From contig CAJUSZ010000009.1 of the NCBI GenBank assembly GCA_910589425.1, positions 17,463 to 81,462 on the forward strand: DNA of 64,000 nt, written 5' to 3'. Source of the DNA: an uncultured Muribaculaceae bacterium (lineage in GTDB: Bacteria; Bacteroidota; Bacteroidia; Bacteroidales; Muribaculaceae). Below, in pieces: positions 9,203 to 17,505 of this stretch (position 1 is the first letter of the stretch; the number at the start of each line of letters is the position of its first letter). Under the pieces are notes generated by a model. That model made no database searches. It saw nothing but the letters and a program-made list of their open reading frames with translations, and was not told where the DNA came from. Made by a program: the position numbers and the translations under genes.

Positions 9203-9257
9203 CCTGAAACAGGAAGCCGGCGATGGATGGCAGGCATGATCGATGTCTGCGTAGATG

Positions 9258-9265
9258 CAAAGTTA
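9258..9265 (-). promoter_or_regulatory. -7 box of the GlsB-Wzi-lipoprotein operon
   Basis: The minus strand reads TAACTTTG, a perfect TAnnTTTG, about 56 bp upstream of the acyltransferase start. No canonical -33 TTTG is seen at 19-21 bp. It lies between the isomerase terminator and the operon, as expected for an operon promoter. Confidence 0.5.
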
Positions 9266-9349
9266 CAAAAAAAGTCTCAGAAATAGCTCAGAGTGTGTTT
9301 AAAAATGAATGGAGGTGCAGGTTGGAAAGATTGTCGCGATGGCTCACCT

Positions 9350-9398
9350 TGAATATAAAAAGCCGCTGAGTGGGATTCTCTACGGCTTTTTATATTCA
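9350..9398 (-). terminator. intrinsic terminator after the PpiC-type isomerase
   Basis: A perfect 16-bp inverted repeat (9350-9365 and 9383-9398) with a 17-nt loop. The core is AAAAAGCCG/CGGCTTTTT, so both strands carry a U-run in the stem. It lies 44 bp past the isomerase stop on the minus strand and separates that gene from the GlsB operon. Confidence 0.8.
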
Positions 9399-9441
9399 TT
9401 AGTTATCTATTGCGTTAGCTTGATTGTGCTTGGCGCGTGGA

Positions 9442-11370
9442 TTATTTCCTGACTTTTTTCAACACTTTTTCGTTCACTTTTACCGGATATTTGCGGCGTA
9501 GCTCCTCGTTCCATTGTTCCTGTAGCAGATTCTGGAAATCGGTGGTTACTTGTCCGCGTACGTCGGCGGCCTCTTCGGGCTGATCGATTATGCGGGGCAT
9601 GAACATGAACATGGATTGGAAGTTCGTGATTCTCGGAGACACTTTCGGCCCGTCGAAGACAAGATAGTCTACCATCGCGTTGTCTCCCTTACCGACAGAT
9701 ATATGGTCAATCTGCATGTTTCCCTTGAAATTCTTGCGGACTGTATATACCATGGAGTCAGTGCCGGTCTTGGACATCAGATCTTTGATCTCCTGCGCCA
9801 CGCTGTCGTTGAGTGCCTGGACAAGATAGCCTTTCACGTGGGGTTTGTCCCATTTGTAGTCATCGCGGTGCGCTTTGAAGAATGCTTCGAGAGCCTCCGG
9901 ATCCTGCGATGCCTTGTCCCATACTTTGCGCACGCTGGCTTCGTAGAGAAGGCTGCCGTCGCGGTATTCGTTCAGCAGGTTGCGGTATTCGGGTTCCTCG
10001 GCTTCGAGGCGTTTCATCTCCTGGTCGCGGGCGCTCTTGTTGATGAACCATGACTGGTATTGCTCGAATTGTCCGATTGCGCTCTTAGGATCGGGAACGA
10101 TGCGCTGGTGCATCCCTTTCAGCATGTCGGCACGTTTTATGGCGTTCTTGCCGAATGTGATCACGGGCATTTCCCCACCTTTGCCTTTCCCGAAACGTTC
10201 GTAGAACAGGGAGTCAATGCCGTTGGCTGACATGTAGGTGGTCATCTCTTCTATGGCCATGTCGTTGACCTTGCCATTATGGGTAGCCATCAGTTTCGCG
10301 GTCTGGTTGTCAAGGACCATGCGGAAACGGGCGTCCTGAGGATTGTTGATGCGGTTCAGAATGAAGTGTTTCACATCCTCTTCTGACGATCCGGGTATCC
10401 CTTTGATACGTTGCAGTATGTGCCAGCCGAAACGTGAACGGAACGGGCGGGATATCTGTCCGTCGGCAATTGAGAATGCCACTTCGTCGAATTCCGGCAC
10501 CATTTCGCCTGCGCCGAATGCCGGGAGACGGCCGTCTTGTCTGGCGGAGCCTTTGTCGTCGGAATTGTTGCGTGCGGTCAGACCGAATGAGGCAGGCTCG
10601 TTCTCGATGGCTGCATAAAGGCTGTCGATCTCATGTTTTGCCTTTGCTTCTTCTTCCGGAGTCGCACCTTGCGGACACATTTTCAGAATATGGGCGGTGA
10701 GGACTTTGCCGCGCGACGGGCGCTTTTTGCCTCCCATGATTATGTGTACGGTGTTTGGAGTCTCCACAATTTCTGAAATCACTCCCTCGGGTGTGGTGAA
10801 GACAGCTTTCTCGAAAGAATACGGGAATTTCATGGCGCTGATGTAGCCCATGTTGCCTCCGTTGGTGTTTGATCCCTGGTCGTCGGAATATTTCAAGGCG
10901 GTCTCATCCCATGAGGAAGTACCCTGAACGAGGACATTGCGTATTGAGTCGAGTGTGGCGCGGGCTGTCTTGTCGCCCGGGCGCGTGAATTTCATGATAT
11001 GTCTTGCCTCCGCTTCCTGTTTGCTCCAGCCGAACTCTTCGGCCACGAGATTCCGGATATATGCGGAGTCGGCCATGTAGGGAGCCGCAAGATCGGCACG
11101 GTATTGTTCCATCTCCTTTTTGAATGAGGGGAGTGTGTCGAGTCTGTCGGCAATGGCATCGGCTACTTTCAGTTTGTAGAGCTTGAACATTTCGACATAT
11201 TCTGAAAGTGGTTGAGGCTCGAGTTGCTGACGGCTGTTCTTGCGGTAGAGATACTCGAACTCCGAGAGAGGGACATCCACTCCGTTGACCGTCATGATGA
11301 CCGGATCTTTGGCTGCCCAGCAGGCCGCCACAGCAGCCAATGCGCCTCCAGCCATGAATAATTTCTTCAT
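9442..11370 (-). CDS. periplasmic peptidylprolyl isomerase (PpiC/SurA-type, two rotamase domains)
   Basis: A 642-residue exported foldase. The signal peptide is MKKLFMAGGALAAVAACWA, with a possible lipid-modifiable Cys at 17 but no good lipobox. Two parvulin-type rotamase domains follow. The first starts near ARHIMKF (about residue 122) and contains DQGSNTNGGNMGYI; the second starts near LTAHILKM (about 225) and contains RPFRSRFGWHILQR. The C-terminal 300 residues are helical and charged, like the SurA-type chaperone arms of Bacteroidota isomerases. It probably helps outer-membrane proteins fold, which fits the many barrel proteins nearby. A strong terminator lies on each side, so it is probably transcribed alone. 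Confidence 0.88.
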   Translation of the reverse strand: MKKLFMAGGALAAVAACWAAKDPVIMTVNGVDVPLSEFEYLYRKNSRQQLEPQPLSEYVEMFKLYKLKVADAIADRLDTLPSFKKEMEQYRADLAAPYMADSAYIRNLVAEEFGWSKQEAEARHIMKFTRPGDKTARATLDSIRNVLVQGTSSWDETALKYSDDQGSNTNGGNMGYISAMKFPYSFEKAVFTTPEGVISEIVETPNTVHIIMGGKKRPSRGKVLTAHILKMCPQGATPEEEAKAKHEIDSLYAAIENEPASFGLTARNNSDDKGSARQDGRLPAFGAGEMVPEFDEVAFSIADGQISRPFRSRFGWHILQRIKGIPGSSEEDVKHFILNRINNPQDARFRMVLDNQTAKLMATHNGKVNDMAIEEMTTYMSANGIDSLFYERFGKGKGGEMPVITFGKNAIKRADMLKGMHQRIVPDPKSAIGQFEQYQSWFINKSARDQEMKRLEAEEPEYRNLLNEYRDGSLLYEASVRKVWDKASQDPEALEAFFKAHRDDYKWDKPHVKGYLVQALNDSVAQEIKDLMSKTGTDSMVYTVRKNFKGNMQIDHISVGKGDNAMVDYLVFDGPKVSPRITNFQSMFMFMPRIIDQPEEAADVRGQVTTDFQNLLQEQWNEELRRKYPVKVNEKVLKKVRK

Positions 11371-11401
11371 ATCAAGATCGTTGTATGTGTTGTTTTCGTA
11401 T

Positions 11402-11447
11402 AAAAATCAGGTGGAAAGCTCCGGTATGGCATTGCTTTCCACCTGAT
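11402..11447 (-). terminator. intrinsic terminator after the CMP-sugar synthetase gene
   Basis: Perfect 14-bp inverted repeat ATCAGGTGGAAAGC / GCTTTCCACCTGAT (11406-11419 and 11434-11447) with a 14-nt loop, followed on the minus strand by TTTTT. It lies 55 bp past the stop of the synthetase gene. Confidence 0.85.
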
Positions 11448-11502
11448 ATAACGGCCGATTGGTCAAAATATTATAATGCCGGCTGCAAAAAGAGTCGTTT
11501 GT

Positions 11503-12213
11503 TCAGAGTGTGATTTTTCCTGTCTCGACCATGTATTGCAGCCTGTCGTAGTCTTCCATCTCGTCGAGATCGAAGCACAGGTGATCCATCGGATAGACAA
11601 GTGTTCGCGGACTGACTGCTCTCGGATGGTCTGTGTCGAGCGCTTCGCGCCTGTAGACATAAACAGAGCCGTTTATATCGAATACCTCGGGCGACTGCTG
11701 GCGGGAATTGAATTTTGCCTCACAGACTTCTCTGAAATATCCGTCCGGTTTGCGTTCCACCATGTTGAAATACGGGTTGCGTCGGCATGGACTGACACTG
11801 AAAATTGTAAGGGCCTCACTATCGCCGGCTATCTTTTCGAGACAAGCCTCGATGTCTTCCTGGGTGCGCATCGGGGAGCTGACATCAAGATCCACGATGT
11901 AGTCGTATCTGTGTCCGCGTCTGCGCTCCATGTGTTCCACCGCGTCCTTGATGGCGTCGACTTTGCCGCAATGGTCATCGGCAAGATATGCCGGACGCCT
12001 GTAGTCGGTAGGCAGTCCCCATTCCTCCGCTGTGGCGATGATCTGGTCGCTGTCTGTGGAAAGAATGACGTCGGCTTCATGTCTGGCGGCAAATTTTTTT
12101 GCCGCCGATATGGTATATGCTATGAGCGGTTTTCCGCCCACGGGCCTTATGTTCTTCCCGGGAATACCCTTTGATCCGCCGCGGGCAAGGATTGTTACGA
12201 GTATGTTTTGCAT
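11503..12213 (-). CDS. acylneuraminate cytidylyltransferase family protein (CMP-sugar synthetase, NeuA/LegF-like)
   Basis: A 236-residue nucleotidyltransferase that would activate a nonulosonic acid (sialic, legionaminic or similar) with CTP to the CMP-sugar. The CTP-binding motif LARGGSKGIPGKNI lies at residues 9-22, a second conserved block YIVDLDVSSPMRT near 125-137, and FSVSPCRRNPYFNMVE near 163. The C-terminal FDLDEMEDYDRLQ carries the Asp/Glu pair seen in NeuA/LegF proteins. It begins 8 bp after guaB, an odd partner; a shared transcript from the guaB promoter is likely. Together with LegB at 5.2-6.2 kb it suggests a CMP-activated sialic-acid-like sugar in surface glycans, but the middle steps are not here. 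Confidence 0.85.
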   Translation of the reverse strand: MQNILVTILARGGSKGIPGKNIRPVGGKPLIAYTISAAKKFAARHEADVILSTDSDQIIATAEEWGLPTDYRRPAYLADDHCGKVDAIKDAVEHMERRRGHRYDYIVDLDVSSPMRTQEDIEACLEKIAGDSEALTIFSVSPCRRNPYFNMVERKPDGYFREVCEAKFNSRQQSPEVFDINGSVYVYRREALDTDHPRAVSPRTLVYPMDHLCFDLDEMEDYDRLQYMVETGKITL

Positions 12214-12221
12214 GGATTGGT

Positions 12222-13694
12222 TCAGCTGCGGCTGTAGTTTGGTGCCTCTGAAGTAATCGCCACGTCGTGGGGATGGCTTTCAAGCACGCCGGCGGATGTG
12301 ATGCGGGTGAACTTTGCGTGATGCAGGGTCTCGATATCTTTGGCTCCGCAATATCCCATTCCGGCACGGAGTCCGCCGAGGATCTGATAGACAACCTCGT
12401 AGAGCGATCCCTTGTAGGGGACGCGTGCGGCGATTCCTTCCGGGACAAGTTTCTTGACATCCGTTACTGTCCCCTGGAAATAACGGTCTTTGGATCCTTT
12501 CTCCATTGCCTCAAGAGATCCCATGCCTCGGTATGACTTGAATTTACGTCCGTTGAAGATGATTGTGTCGCCGGGTGATTCCTCGACTCCGGCAAGCATC
12601 CCTCCGAGCATCACGCTGTGTCCGCCTGCGGCCAGAGCCTTCACTATGTCGCCTGAATAGCGTATGCCGCCGTCTGCTATCAAGGGGATTCCGGTGCCTT
12701 CAAGTGCTTTGGCCACATCATAGACAGCCGAAAGCTGAGGCACCCCAACTCCGGCTACGACGCGGGTGGTGCAGATGGATCCGGGTCCGATGCCGACTTT
12801 GACTCCGTCGGCTCCATGTTCAACCAGATAGCGCGCGGCCTCTCCGGTGGCGATATTGCCCACCACTACATCGATGTCGGGGAAAGCTGCTTTCACGGCT
12901 TCAAGAGTGTTTACCACGCCGGCTGAATGGCCGTGGGCGGTGTCGATCACTATCGCGTCTACGCCGGCCTTGACAAGCGCCTCGGCACGCTGCATGCTGT
13001 CGGCCGTAACGCCGATGCCGGCGGCCACGCGCAGACGTCCCAGACGGTCCTTGCATGCATTGGGTTTGTCTTTTGCTTTTGTGATATCCTTATATGTTAC
13101 GAGGCCTATAAGTTTCCCGTTAGCGTCCACGACTGGAAGTTTCTCGATCTTGTGGCGCTGAAGGATGTCGGCCGCTTTTTCGAGATCGGTGCTTTGATCT
13201 GTGGTAACAAGATTTGTCGATGTCATCACTTCGTCGATCTTGCGGTCCGGATTGCGCTCGAACCGCAGGTCGCGGTTTGTGACAATTCCGCGCAGTGTCA
13301 TGTCGTCGTCCACTACCGGAATTCCGCCGATGTGGTATTCGGCCATCATTGCCAGTGCCTGGCTGACGGTGCTGCCGCAGCGGATCGTTACAGGATCATA
13401 GATCATGCCGTTCTCGGCCCGCTTTACAGCGTGGACCTGACGCGCCTGTTCCTCAATCGACATGTTCTTGTGAATCACGCCGATTCCACCCTCGCGGGCT
13501 ATGGCAATGGCAAGCTGCGATTCTGTTACTGTGTCCATGGCGGCGGAGACCAATGGAACGTTGAGCGAAATTCGACGGGAAAATTTGGAGGAAAGATTCA
13601 CCTCGCGGGGCAATACGTTGGAAAAGGCAGGAATCAGGAGTACATCGTCAAATGTAAGTCCTTCCATCTGCACGCGGTCTGCAATAAACGACAT
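12222..13694 (-). CDS. guaB: inosine-5'-monophosphate dehydrogenase
   Basis: IMP dehydrogenase, which oxidises IMP to XMP with NAD+, the committed step of GMP synthesis. I place the start at 13694 (MSFIADRVQMEGLTFDDVLL), giving 490 residues; an upstream ATG at 13724 would lie inside the promoter. The N-terminal TFDDVLLIP and the CBS-domain pair (about residues 95-200) are present. The active-site loop GPGSICTTR with catalytic Cys is near 305, and the flap YRGMGSLEAM near 405. Length and motifs are normal. It has a well-formed promoter just upstream and the CMP-sugar synthetase gene 8 bp downstream. Regulation by purines is not visible from motifs. Confidence 0.96.
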   Translation of the reverse strand: MSFIADRVQMEGLTFDDVLLIPAFSNVLPREVNLSSKFSRRISLNVPLVSAAMDTVTESQLAIAIAREGGIGVIHKNMSIEEQARQVHAVKRAENGMIYDPVTIRCGSTVSQALAMMAEYHIGGIPVVDDDMTLRGIVTNRDLRFERNPDRKIDEVMTSTNLVTTDQSTDLEKAADILQRHKIEKLPVVDANGKLIGLVTYKDITKAKDKPNACKDRLGRLRVAAGIGVTADSMQRAEALVKAGVDAIVIDTAHGHSAGVVNTLEAVKAAFPDIDVVVGNIATGEAARYLVEHGADGVKVGIGPGSICTTRVVAGVGVPQLSAVYDVAKALEGTGIPLIADGGIRYSGDIVKALAAGGHSVMLGGMLAGVEESPGDTIIFNGRKFKSYRGMGSLEAMEKGSKDRYFQGTVTDVKKLVPEGIAARVPYKGSLYEVVYQILGGLRAGMGYCGAKDIETLHHAKFTRITSAGVLESHPHDVAITSEAPNYSRS

Positions 13695-13721
13695 AATTTT
13701 TGGTCTGGATTTTATTGCACG

Positions 13722-13753
13722 CAAAATTACTAATTATTTCCGAACAGACAAAA
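13722..13753 (-). promoter_or_regulatory. guaB promoter (-33 TTTTG, -7 TAATTTTG)
   Basis: On the minus strand, TTTTG at 13749-13753 is followed after exactly 19 bp by TAATTTTG (13722-13729), the Bacteroidota TTTG-N19-TAnnTTTG pattern. Transcription would begin near 13715, about 20 nt before the chosen ATG at 13694. This also rules out the upstream ATG at 13724. Confidence 0.75.
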
Positions 13754-13815
13754 TGTGGGAATCCAAACTTTCCCGGTTTGCCATCTCCGCAGCGGGATAA
13801 GGCCTTTTTTTGACA

Positions 13816-14008
13816 ATAAGTAACTCTTTGAAATTAGTTATAATTTAAAATTTTATCAGTAACCCTATGGGCTTATATCATCTTATTTGTCTTTTTGGTA
13901 TATTTCAAATTTTCAATCAGTCGTTTAGCCCGCTAAACTCCCTCTTTCAAATTGGAAATCTCCTCAAAAATCCAGCATAATCCGATATAAGCTTAAAGAG
14001 TTACTTAT
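13816..14008. repeat. 193-bp AT-rich nested imperfect palindrome
   Basis: Perfect 14-bp terminal inverted repeats ATAAGTAACTCTTT (13816-13829) and AAAGAGTTACTTAT (13995-14008). Inside them is a second perfect pair GCTTATATC (13871-13879) / GATATAAGC (13984-13992), an imperfect middle stem (TTTTTG and ATTTCnAATTT pair across the centre), and a tip hairpin GTTTAG-CCCG-CTAAAC (13923-13938). No gene lies inside. It fills most of the gap between the GT2 stop (14029) and the guaB promoter. It could be a MITE-like non-autonomous element, a structured RNA, or a large terminator/processing site; I cannot tell which. Confidence 0.6.
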
Positions 14009-14028
14009 CCGGGACAAAATTATCCCTG

Positions 14029-15219
14029 TCAGCGGTTGCGGGTGTAGAATCTTTCCAGACGGGAGCGGTGGCGTATGCCGAAGAAAAAATTGTCTATCGG
14101 ACGCCACAGCATGAATACCGGCACGCTCCACCATAGCCGGGTGGTGTTGAGGCACGGTGCGACCAGCCGGTATAGATATATTCCGAAGCCCCAGAATATG
14201 AGCAGCAGTGCCGACGCGATGACTGCCGGAGTCCAGCGTTCCACCGGATCAGGCGCGGATTCTGTAAACAACGGCGACAATGCCGCGCAGATTGTAGAAA
14301 TAAGCGCTATCCATTGGCAACAGCTTCCGATTCCGGCCTTGATAAAGGGTTGGCGTGGGAGCATCTTTGCCGAGAATGCGTATCGTTCTCTCATTTCTAC
14401 TGCGCTCTTGTTGGCGTTCGCAGGATTCTGCGTCAGAATGGCGTTCTTGTCGAGCTGGACGGCTGTGTTGGTGCCGGTTGCGATCTCGGAAAGGAAAAGG
14501 TCATCGTCGCCCGGATCGATGTGGGTGGTTTTGGAATATCCTTTTGTCCCGAAAAATAGGCTTCTGGCGAATAGCATGTTGAAGCCGTCGCCTCTGAATG
14601 GGCGGCTGTTCAGGGCGCCGGCCACCCATTGTGATGTCCGGAAGCAGAAATCAAACTGTCTGAACCATTTGGATATTCCTTTCAGCGATGCGGCGTCCGG
14701 GCATGACAGGCCGAGTACGATGTTTACCGCCGGATTCTCTATCACGGGTCTCATCATCGTTGCCAGCCATTCCGGCGAGGAGATGCTGCATGTTGACACT
14801 GTGGTCAGCACAAACTCCGTGGAGGCCGCTTTTATGCCGATGGTGAAAGCGAGTTTTCTGCGGGACAGGTTGTGGGATCCTGGTGGAATGAATGTGAAAT
14901 GGACATCAGGAAATTTTTCCCCGAATCGTTCGCGCATCTCCCTTGCCTTGACTGAATCCGCGTCAGACACGATTATCACTTTGTAATCGGGATATGTCTG
15001 CGCCGAGATCTGCCCGAGATATCGTTCGAGCGTTTCATCGTCGGCAAAATCATATACAATCACCGATAGCGATGGAAATTCCATCCCGGCGGTTCCCGAT
15101 TCTGAATCCCGGGTTCTGGTTGCCCGGATTATTTTTCTGACAGAAGGATATGAAATCGATATGGATGTCAATATCGCCGCGAGAGCGACGCAGAGAAGCG
15201 GTATTGGGATGGATGTCAT
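14029..15219 (-). CDS. glycosyltransferase family 2-like membrane protein with degenerate DxD
   Basis: A 396-residue GT-A fold protein with one N-terminal membrane anchor (residues 5-25) and about two C-terminal membrane segments (residues 305-365). The GT2 layout is clear: LSVIVYDFADDETLERYL for the nucleotide-binding start, YKVIIVSDADS near residue 78, HNLSRRKLAFTIGIKAA near 118, the acceptor-side GDGFNMLFARSLFF near 213, and GDDDLFL near 243. However, the strand that normally ends in DAD or DxD reads VLTTVSTCSISSPEWL, with no Asp, and the QxxRW site reads EMRERY. It may be inactive or use another mechanism. It touches the pldA gene (stop and start share position 15219), so the two are coupled. 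Confidence 0.75.
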   Translation of the reverse strand: MTSIPIPLLCVALAAILTSISISYPSVRKIIRATRTRDSESGTAGMEFPSLSVIVYDFADDETLERYLGQISAQTYPDYKVIIVSDADSVKAREMRERFGEKFPDVHFTFIPPGSHNLSRRKLAFTIGIKAASTEFVLTTVSTCSISSPEWLATMMRPVIENPAVNIVLGLSCPDAASLKGISKWFRQFDFCFRTSQWVAGALNSRPFRGDGFNMLFARSLFFGTKGYSKTTHIDPGDDDLFLSEIATGTNTAVQLDKNAILTQNPANANKSAVEMRERYAFSAKMLPRQPFIKAGIGSCCQWIALISTICAALSPLFTESAPDPVERWTPAVIASALLLIFWGFGIYLYRLVAPCLNTTRLWWSVPVFMLWRPIDNFFFGIRHRSRLERFYTRNR

Positions 15220-16061
15220 TAGAATTCAGAAAAAAACTTAGGTTTGATGACGATGCCGGCGCGCAGGCGGGAATGGAATACGTTGTAGTCGAGGAGCGAC
15301 TCGCCGTATCCGTTGTAGTACTGTACGAAAAAGTATTGGTTGCTTTTACGATGGTACAGCCAGTTGAACTCAAATATCGTGTTGAAATCGAGTTTCCAGT
15401 TTCCTCTTTTCACAAGAGTCAGGGCGAAGCCGAATTTTTTGTTTGGCGTGGTTACCACTACACCGGATTGGAAAACGCCTGCATATTTTAGGATGTCGCG
15501 GTTGTTCTGTCCGTCAATTATCGGTATCCAGAATTTTGCATGCACCATCAGCCAGTCGTCGATCAGTGTCGATCCGGAGAATGATATGCGGTTCCAGCTT
15601 CTGGAGTCTTTTCCGTCACGTCCGTTGCTTTCATGCTCTATGAGCAGCGTTAGTTTCCCGACATATCTGTCTTTGTTGAAGAATGGTTTGGAGATTCCGA
15701 TTCCAGGGTTGAAATTGAGATCCCTCATGGGAAGAGATTTCTCGAAGACGTTCCAGAATGTCTTCTGGGTATACATGAGAAACAGGAACGTGTGCCAGGG
15801 CAGGGTGGATTTTGTGAGCCGCTGGGCTATCGAGATCTGGAATTTTACGTCGGAGTTTGTGCGCGACGGTGTCTGATGAGGCAGCAGTGTTGTCCCGACT
15901 GTGAAATAATTGTCTTTATATAGCCCGAAGTATGGCCCGTTGTCGAATTCCTTTCTGAGGGAGTCGACAAAATGCTTCTGGTCGGGTACAGGGATAATCT
16001 GCGCATTCAGTGAAATGGCGATCAGGGAAAGAATTGCAAATATGTTCAGCCGGAGATTCAT
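15219..16061 (-). CDS. pldA: outer membrane phospholipase A
   Basis: A 280-residue outer-membrane phospholipase A (OMPLA), which hydrolyses phospholipids that reach the outer leaflet and so helps maintain outer-membrane asymmetry. The signal peptide ends near SLNAQ (residue 21). The catalytic triad matches the E. coli enzyme almost residue for residue: His143 and Ser145 in EHESNG, and Asn157 in SRSWNR. The YTQKTFWN strand is also typical, and the chain ends in Phe (FFSEF), as barrels do. The gene abuts the GT2-like gene. The 5' leader contains an inverted repeat and a -7 box. Activity in this family needs dimerisation and calcium, which sequence alone cannot show. Confidence 0.92.
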   Translation of the reverse strand: MNLRLNIFAILSLIAISLNAQIIPVPDQKHFVDSLRKEFDNGPYFGLYKDNYFTVGTTLLPHQTPSRTNSDVKFQISIAQRLTKSTLPWHTFLFLMYTQKTFWNVFEKSLPMRDLNFNPGIGISKPFFNKDRYVGKLTLLIEHESNGRDGKDSRSWNRISFSGSTLIDDWLMVHAKFWIPIIDGQNNRDILKYAGVFQSGVVVTTPNKKFGFALTLVKRGNWKLDFNTIFEFNWLYHRKSNQYFFVQYYNGYGESLLDYNVFHSRLRAGIVIKPKFFSEF

Positions 16062-16069
16062 CGAAAAAG

Positions 16070-16123
16070 ACCGTTGCGGGAAATGCGCCTGGTCTGTAAT
16101 ATACCCACGCTCTCCGCAACGGT
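16070..16123. promoter_or_regulatory. inverted repeat in the pldA leader
   Basis: Perfect 10-bp inverted repeat ACCGTTGCGG (16070-16079) / CCGCAACGGT (16114-16123) separated by 34 nt. It lies between the pldA -7 box (16126-16133) and the pldA ATG (16061), so it would be near the 5' end of the mRNA or act as an operator. Role unknown. Confidence 0.45.
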
Positions 16124-16125
16124 TG

Positions 16126-16133
16126 CAAAATTA
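16126..16133 (-). promoter_or_regulatory. -7 box candidate for pldA-GT2
   Basis: The minus strand reads TAATTTTG (TAnnTTTG), 65 bp upstream of the pldA ATG and just downstream of the porin terminator. No clear -33 box is seen. Confidence 0.5.
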
Positions 16134-16134
16134 C

Positions 16135-16174
16135 GAAAAAAGTCTGATTCGGCCTTGCACTATGTGGCCGGACT
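16135..16174 (-). terminator. terminator after the DcaP-like porin gene
   Basis: On the minus strand AGTC-CGGCC, an 11-nt loop, then GGCCG, a 5-nt bulge, GACT and a run of six T. It begins 4 bp past the porin stop. Confidence 0.6.
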
Positions 16175-16178
16175 GCAT

Positions 16179-17474
16179 TCAGAAAGATAGTTGAAGCATC
16201 ATCTGTAGTCTTGAATCATGAGCCTGGGATCCGTCGTAGTTCACACGGCGGCCGTAGATATATTCGACTCCGGCCTGAAGCAATGTGTTTATGTCCCAGA
16301 AAACGTTGCCTACTGCATATTGCGCGTAGCGGTACTGGTTGTCTTCCGCAGGCATGGCGCATTTGTCGGCGTATGTGCGCACGTGGGAATACGTAGCGGT
16401 GGCGAAAACTTTGGGGCAGATGTTGAATTGCAGTCCTCCGTAGGCTCCGTAGGCTTTGACTGTGTTAAGGATATTGGCGCTTCCGGAAGATGGGAGCATA
16501 TCCATTCCGCAGCCGGTGAGATCCTGGATGTAGCTGGCTATTCCCTTGCCGTACAGACCTTGATAATATGCCGTGAGCCAGGGAGTGATGGCGGCTGAGC
16601 CGCTTAGCTGGATTCCCCAGCCTACTTTGTCGATGTTTTTGTCGGCCACAGGGTCGTGGTAGAGCATGTTGCGCATCACGGCCGAGAACCGTAGCCAGCT
16701 GCTGCCTTCGTCCCAGCTCCATTTGATGAATGCCGGTATGTCGGGCACACGCTGATTGACCTTGTAGGCGCCGGCTCCATGGGCGTCGGTTACGGAGTAC
16801 ATGGGCAATTCAATACCCACACCCGCGCTCCATTCCTTTTTCTTGCCAAAGTCTACGGAATAGTCAAGAACGGCATTTCCTACGGCTGAGGAGGCGTTTG
16901 GGCCTTCATAGTCGATGGTCGGAGGTGTGGAGGCAGGATCGGCGAATAGCGTCTTGTCGTAACCGATCTTGAACCCGCGGTATTTCATGTAGGCATATTG
17001 CAGGGCAGGAGCGTAATCGTCTCCGAGAAGATTTGCGCCGATGAATGCGCTGAACTGATTGTCGCTTCCAGGCAGACCGACGAAGTTGAGGAAAAGGCTT
17101 GTCTGCTGGGCTGAGAACTGTACGAGTCCGCCGTCTCCCCGTCGCTGTGCAGCCGGTATGGAGGATGTGAGGAATTCATTGGGATTGTCCATCACATGGC
17201 CGAAATCGTAGCTGACAGTGGTCTTGACAACACCGCCTATCCCGAGATAGAAAGTGTGGTCTTTGCCGAAAACGGCAAAGCGCGGGACGGAGGAGTTGAA
17301 TTCAGACGGGGCGTTTTCAAGCAGGTGCTTATAGACCGCGATGCTGTCGGTTTTTCCCATCATGGTTTTGACATGTCCTTGTTTTTTCTGTGTCGGGTGG
17401 AGCTGAGCCTGGGCACTGATTCCGCATGTCAAAGCGATCGCGGCTATAGTCAGAAGTTTTGGTGTGGAATTCAT
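16179..17474 (-). CDS. outer-membrane porin, DcaP-like
   Basis: A 431-residue exported barrel protein. I choose the ATG at 17474 because it directly precedes a good signal peptide (MNSTPKLLTIAAIALTCG, cleavage near AQAQ); earlier in-frame ATGs fall within an inverted repeat. After a short helical N-terminus come FYLGIGGVVKTTVSYDFGH and FSAFIGANLLGDD, typical of DcaP/porin-4-like trimeric barrels, and many amphipathic strands. The C-terminal residue is Phe (MMLQLSF), as expected for Bam-dependent barrels. It probably lets small solutes cross the outer membrane; substrate unknown. A 15-bp inverted repeat lies 32 bp upstream of the start. Confidence 0.75.
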   Translation of the reverse strand: MNSTPKLLTIAAIALTCGISAQAQLHPTQKKQGHVKTMMGKTDSIAVYKHLLENAPSEFNSSVPRFAVFGKDHTFYLGIGGVVKTTVSYDFGHVMDNPNEFLTSSIPAAQRRGDGGLVQFSAQQTSLFLNFVGLPGSDNQFSAFIGANLLGDDYAPALQYAYMKYRGFKIGYDKTLFADPASTPPTIDYEGPNASSAVGNAVLDYSVDFGKKKEWSAGVGIELPMYSVTDAHGAGAYKVNQRVPDIPAFIKWSWDEGSSWLRFSAVMRNMLYHDPVADKNIDKVGWGIQLSGSAAITPWLTAYYQGLYGKGIASYIQDLTGCGMDMLPSSGSANILNTVKAYGAYGGLQFNICPKVFATATYSHVRTYADKCAMPAEDNQYRYAQYAVGNVFWDINTLLQAGVEYIYGRRVNYDGSQAHDSRLQMMLQLSF

Positions 17475-17505
17475 CAATAAGAAAAGTTGACGGTGGGTTG
17501 GTGTA

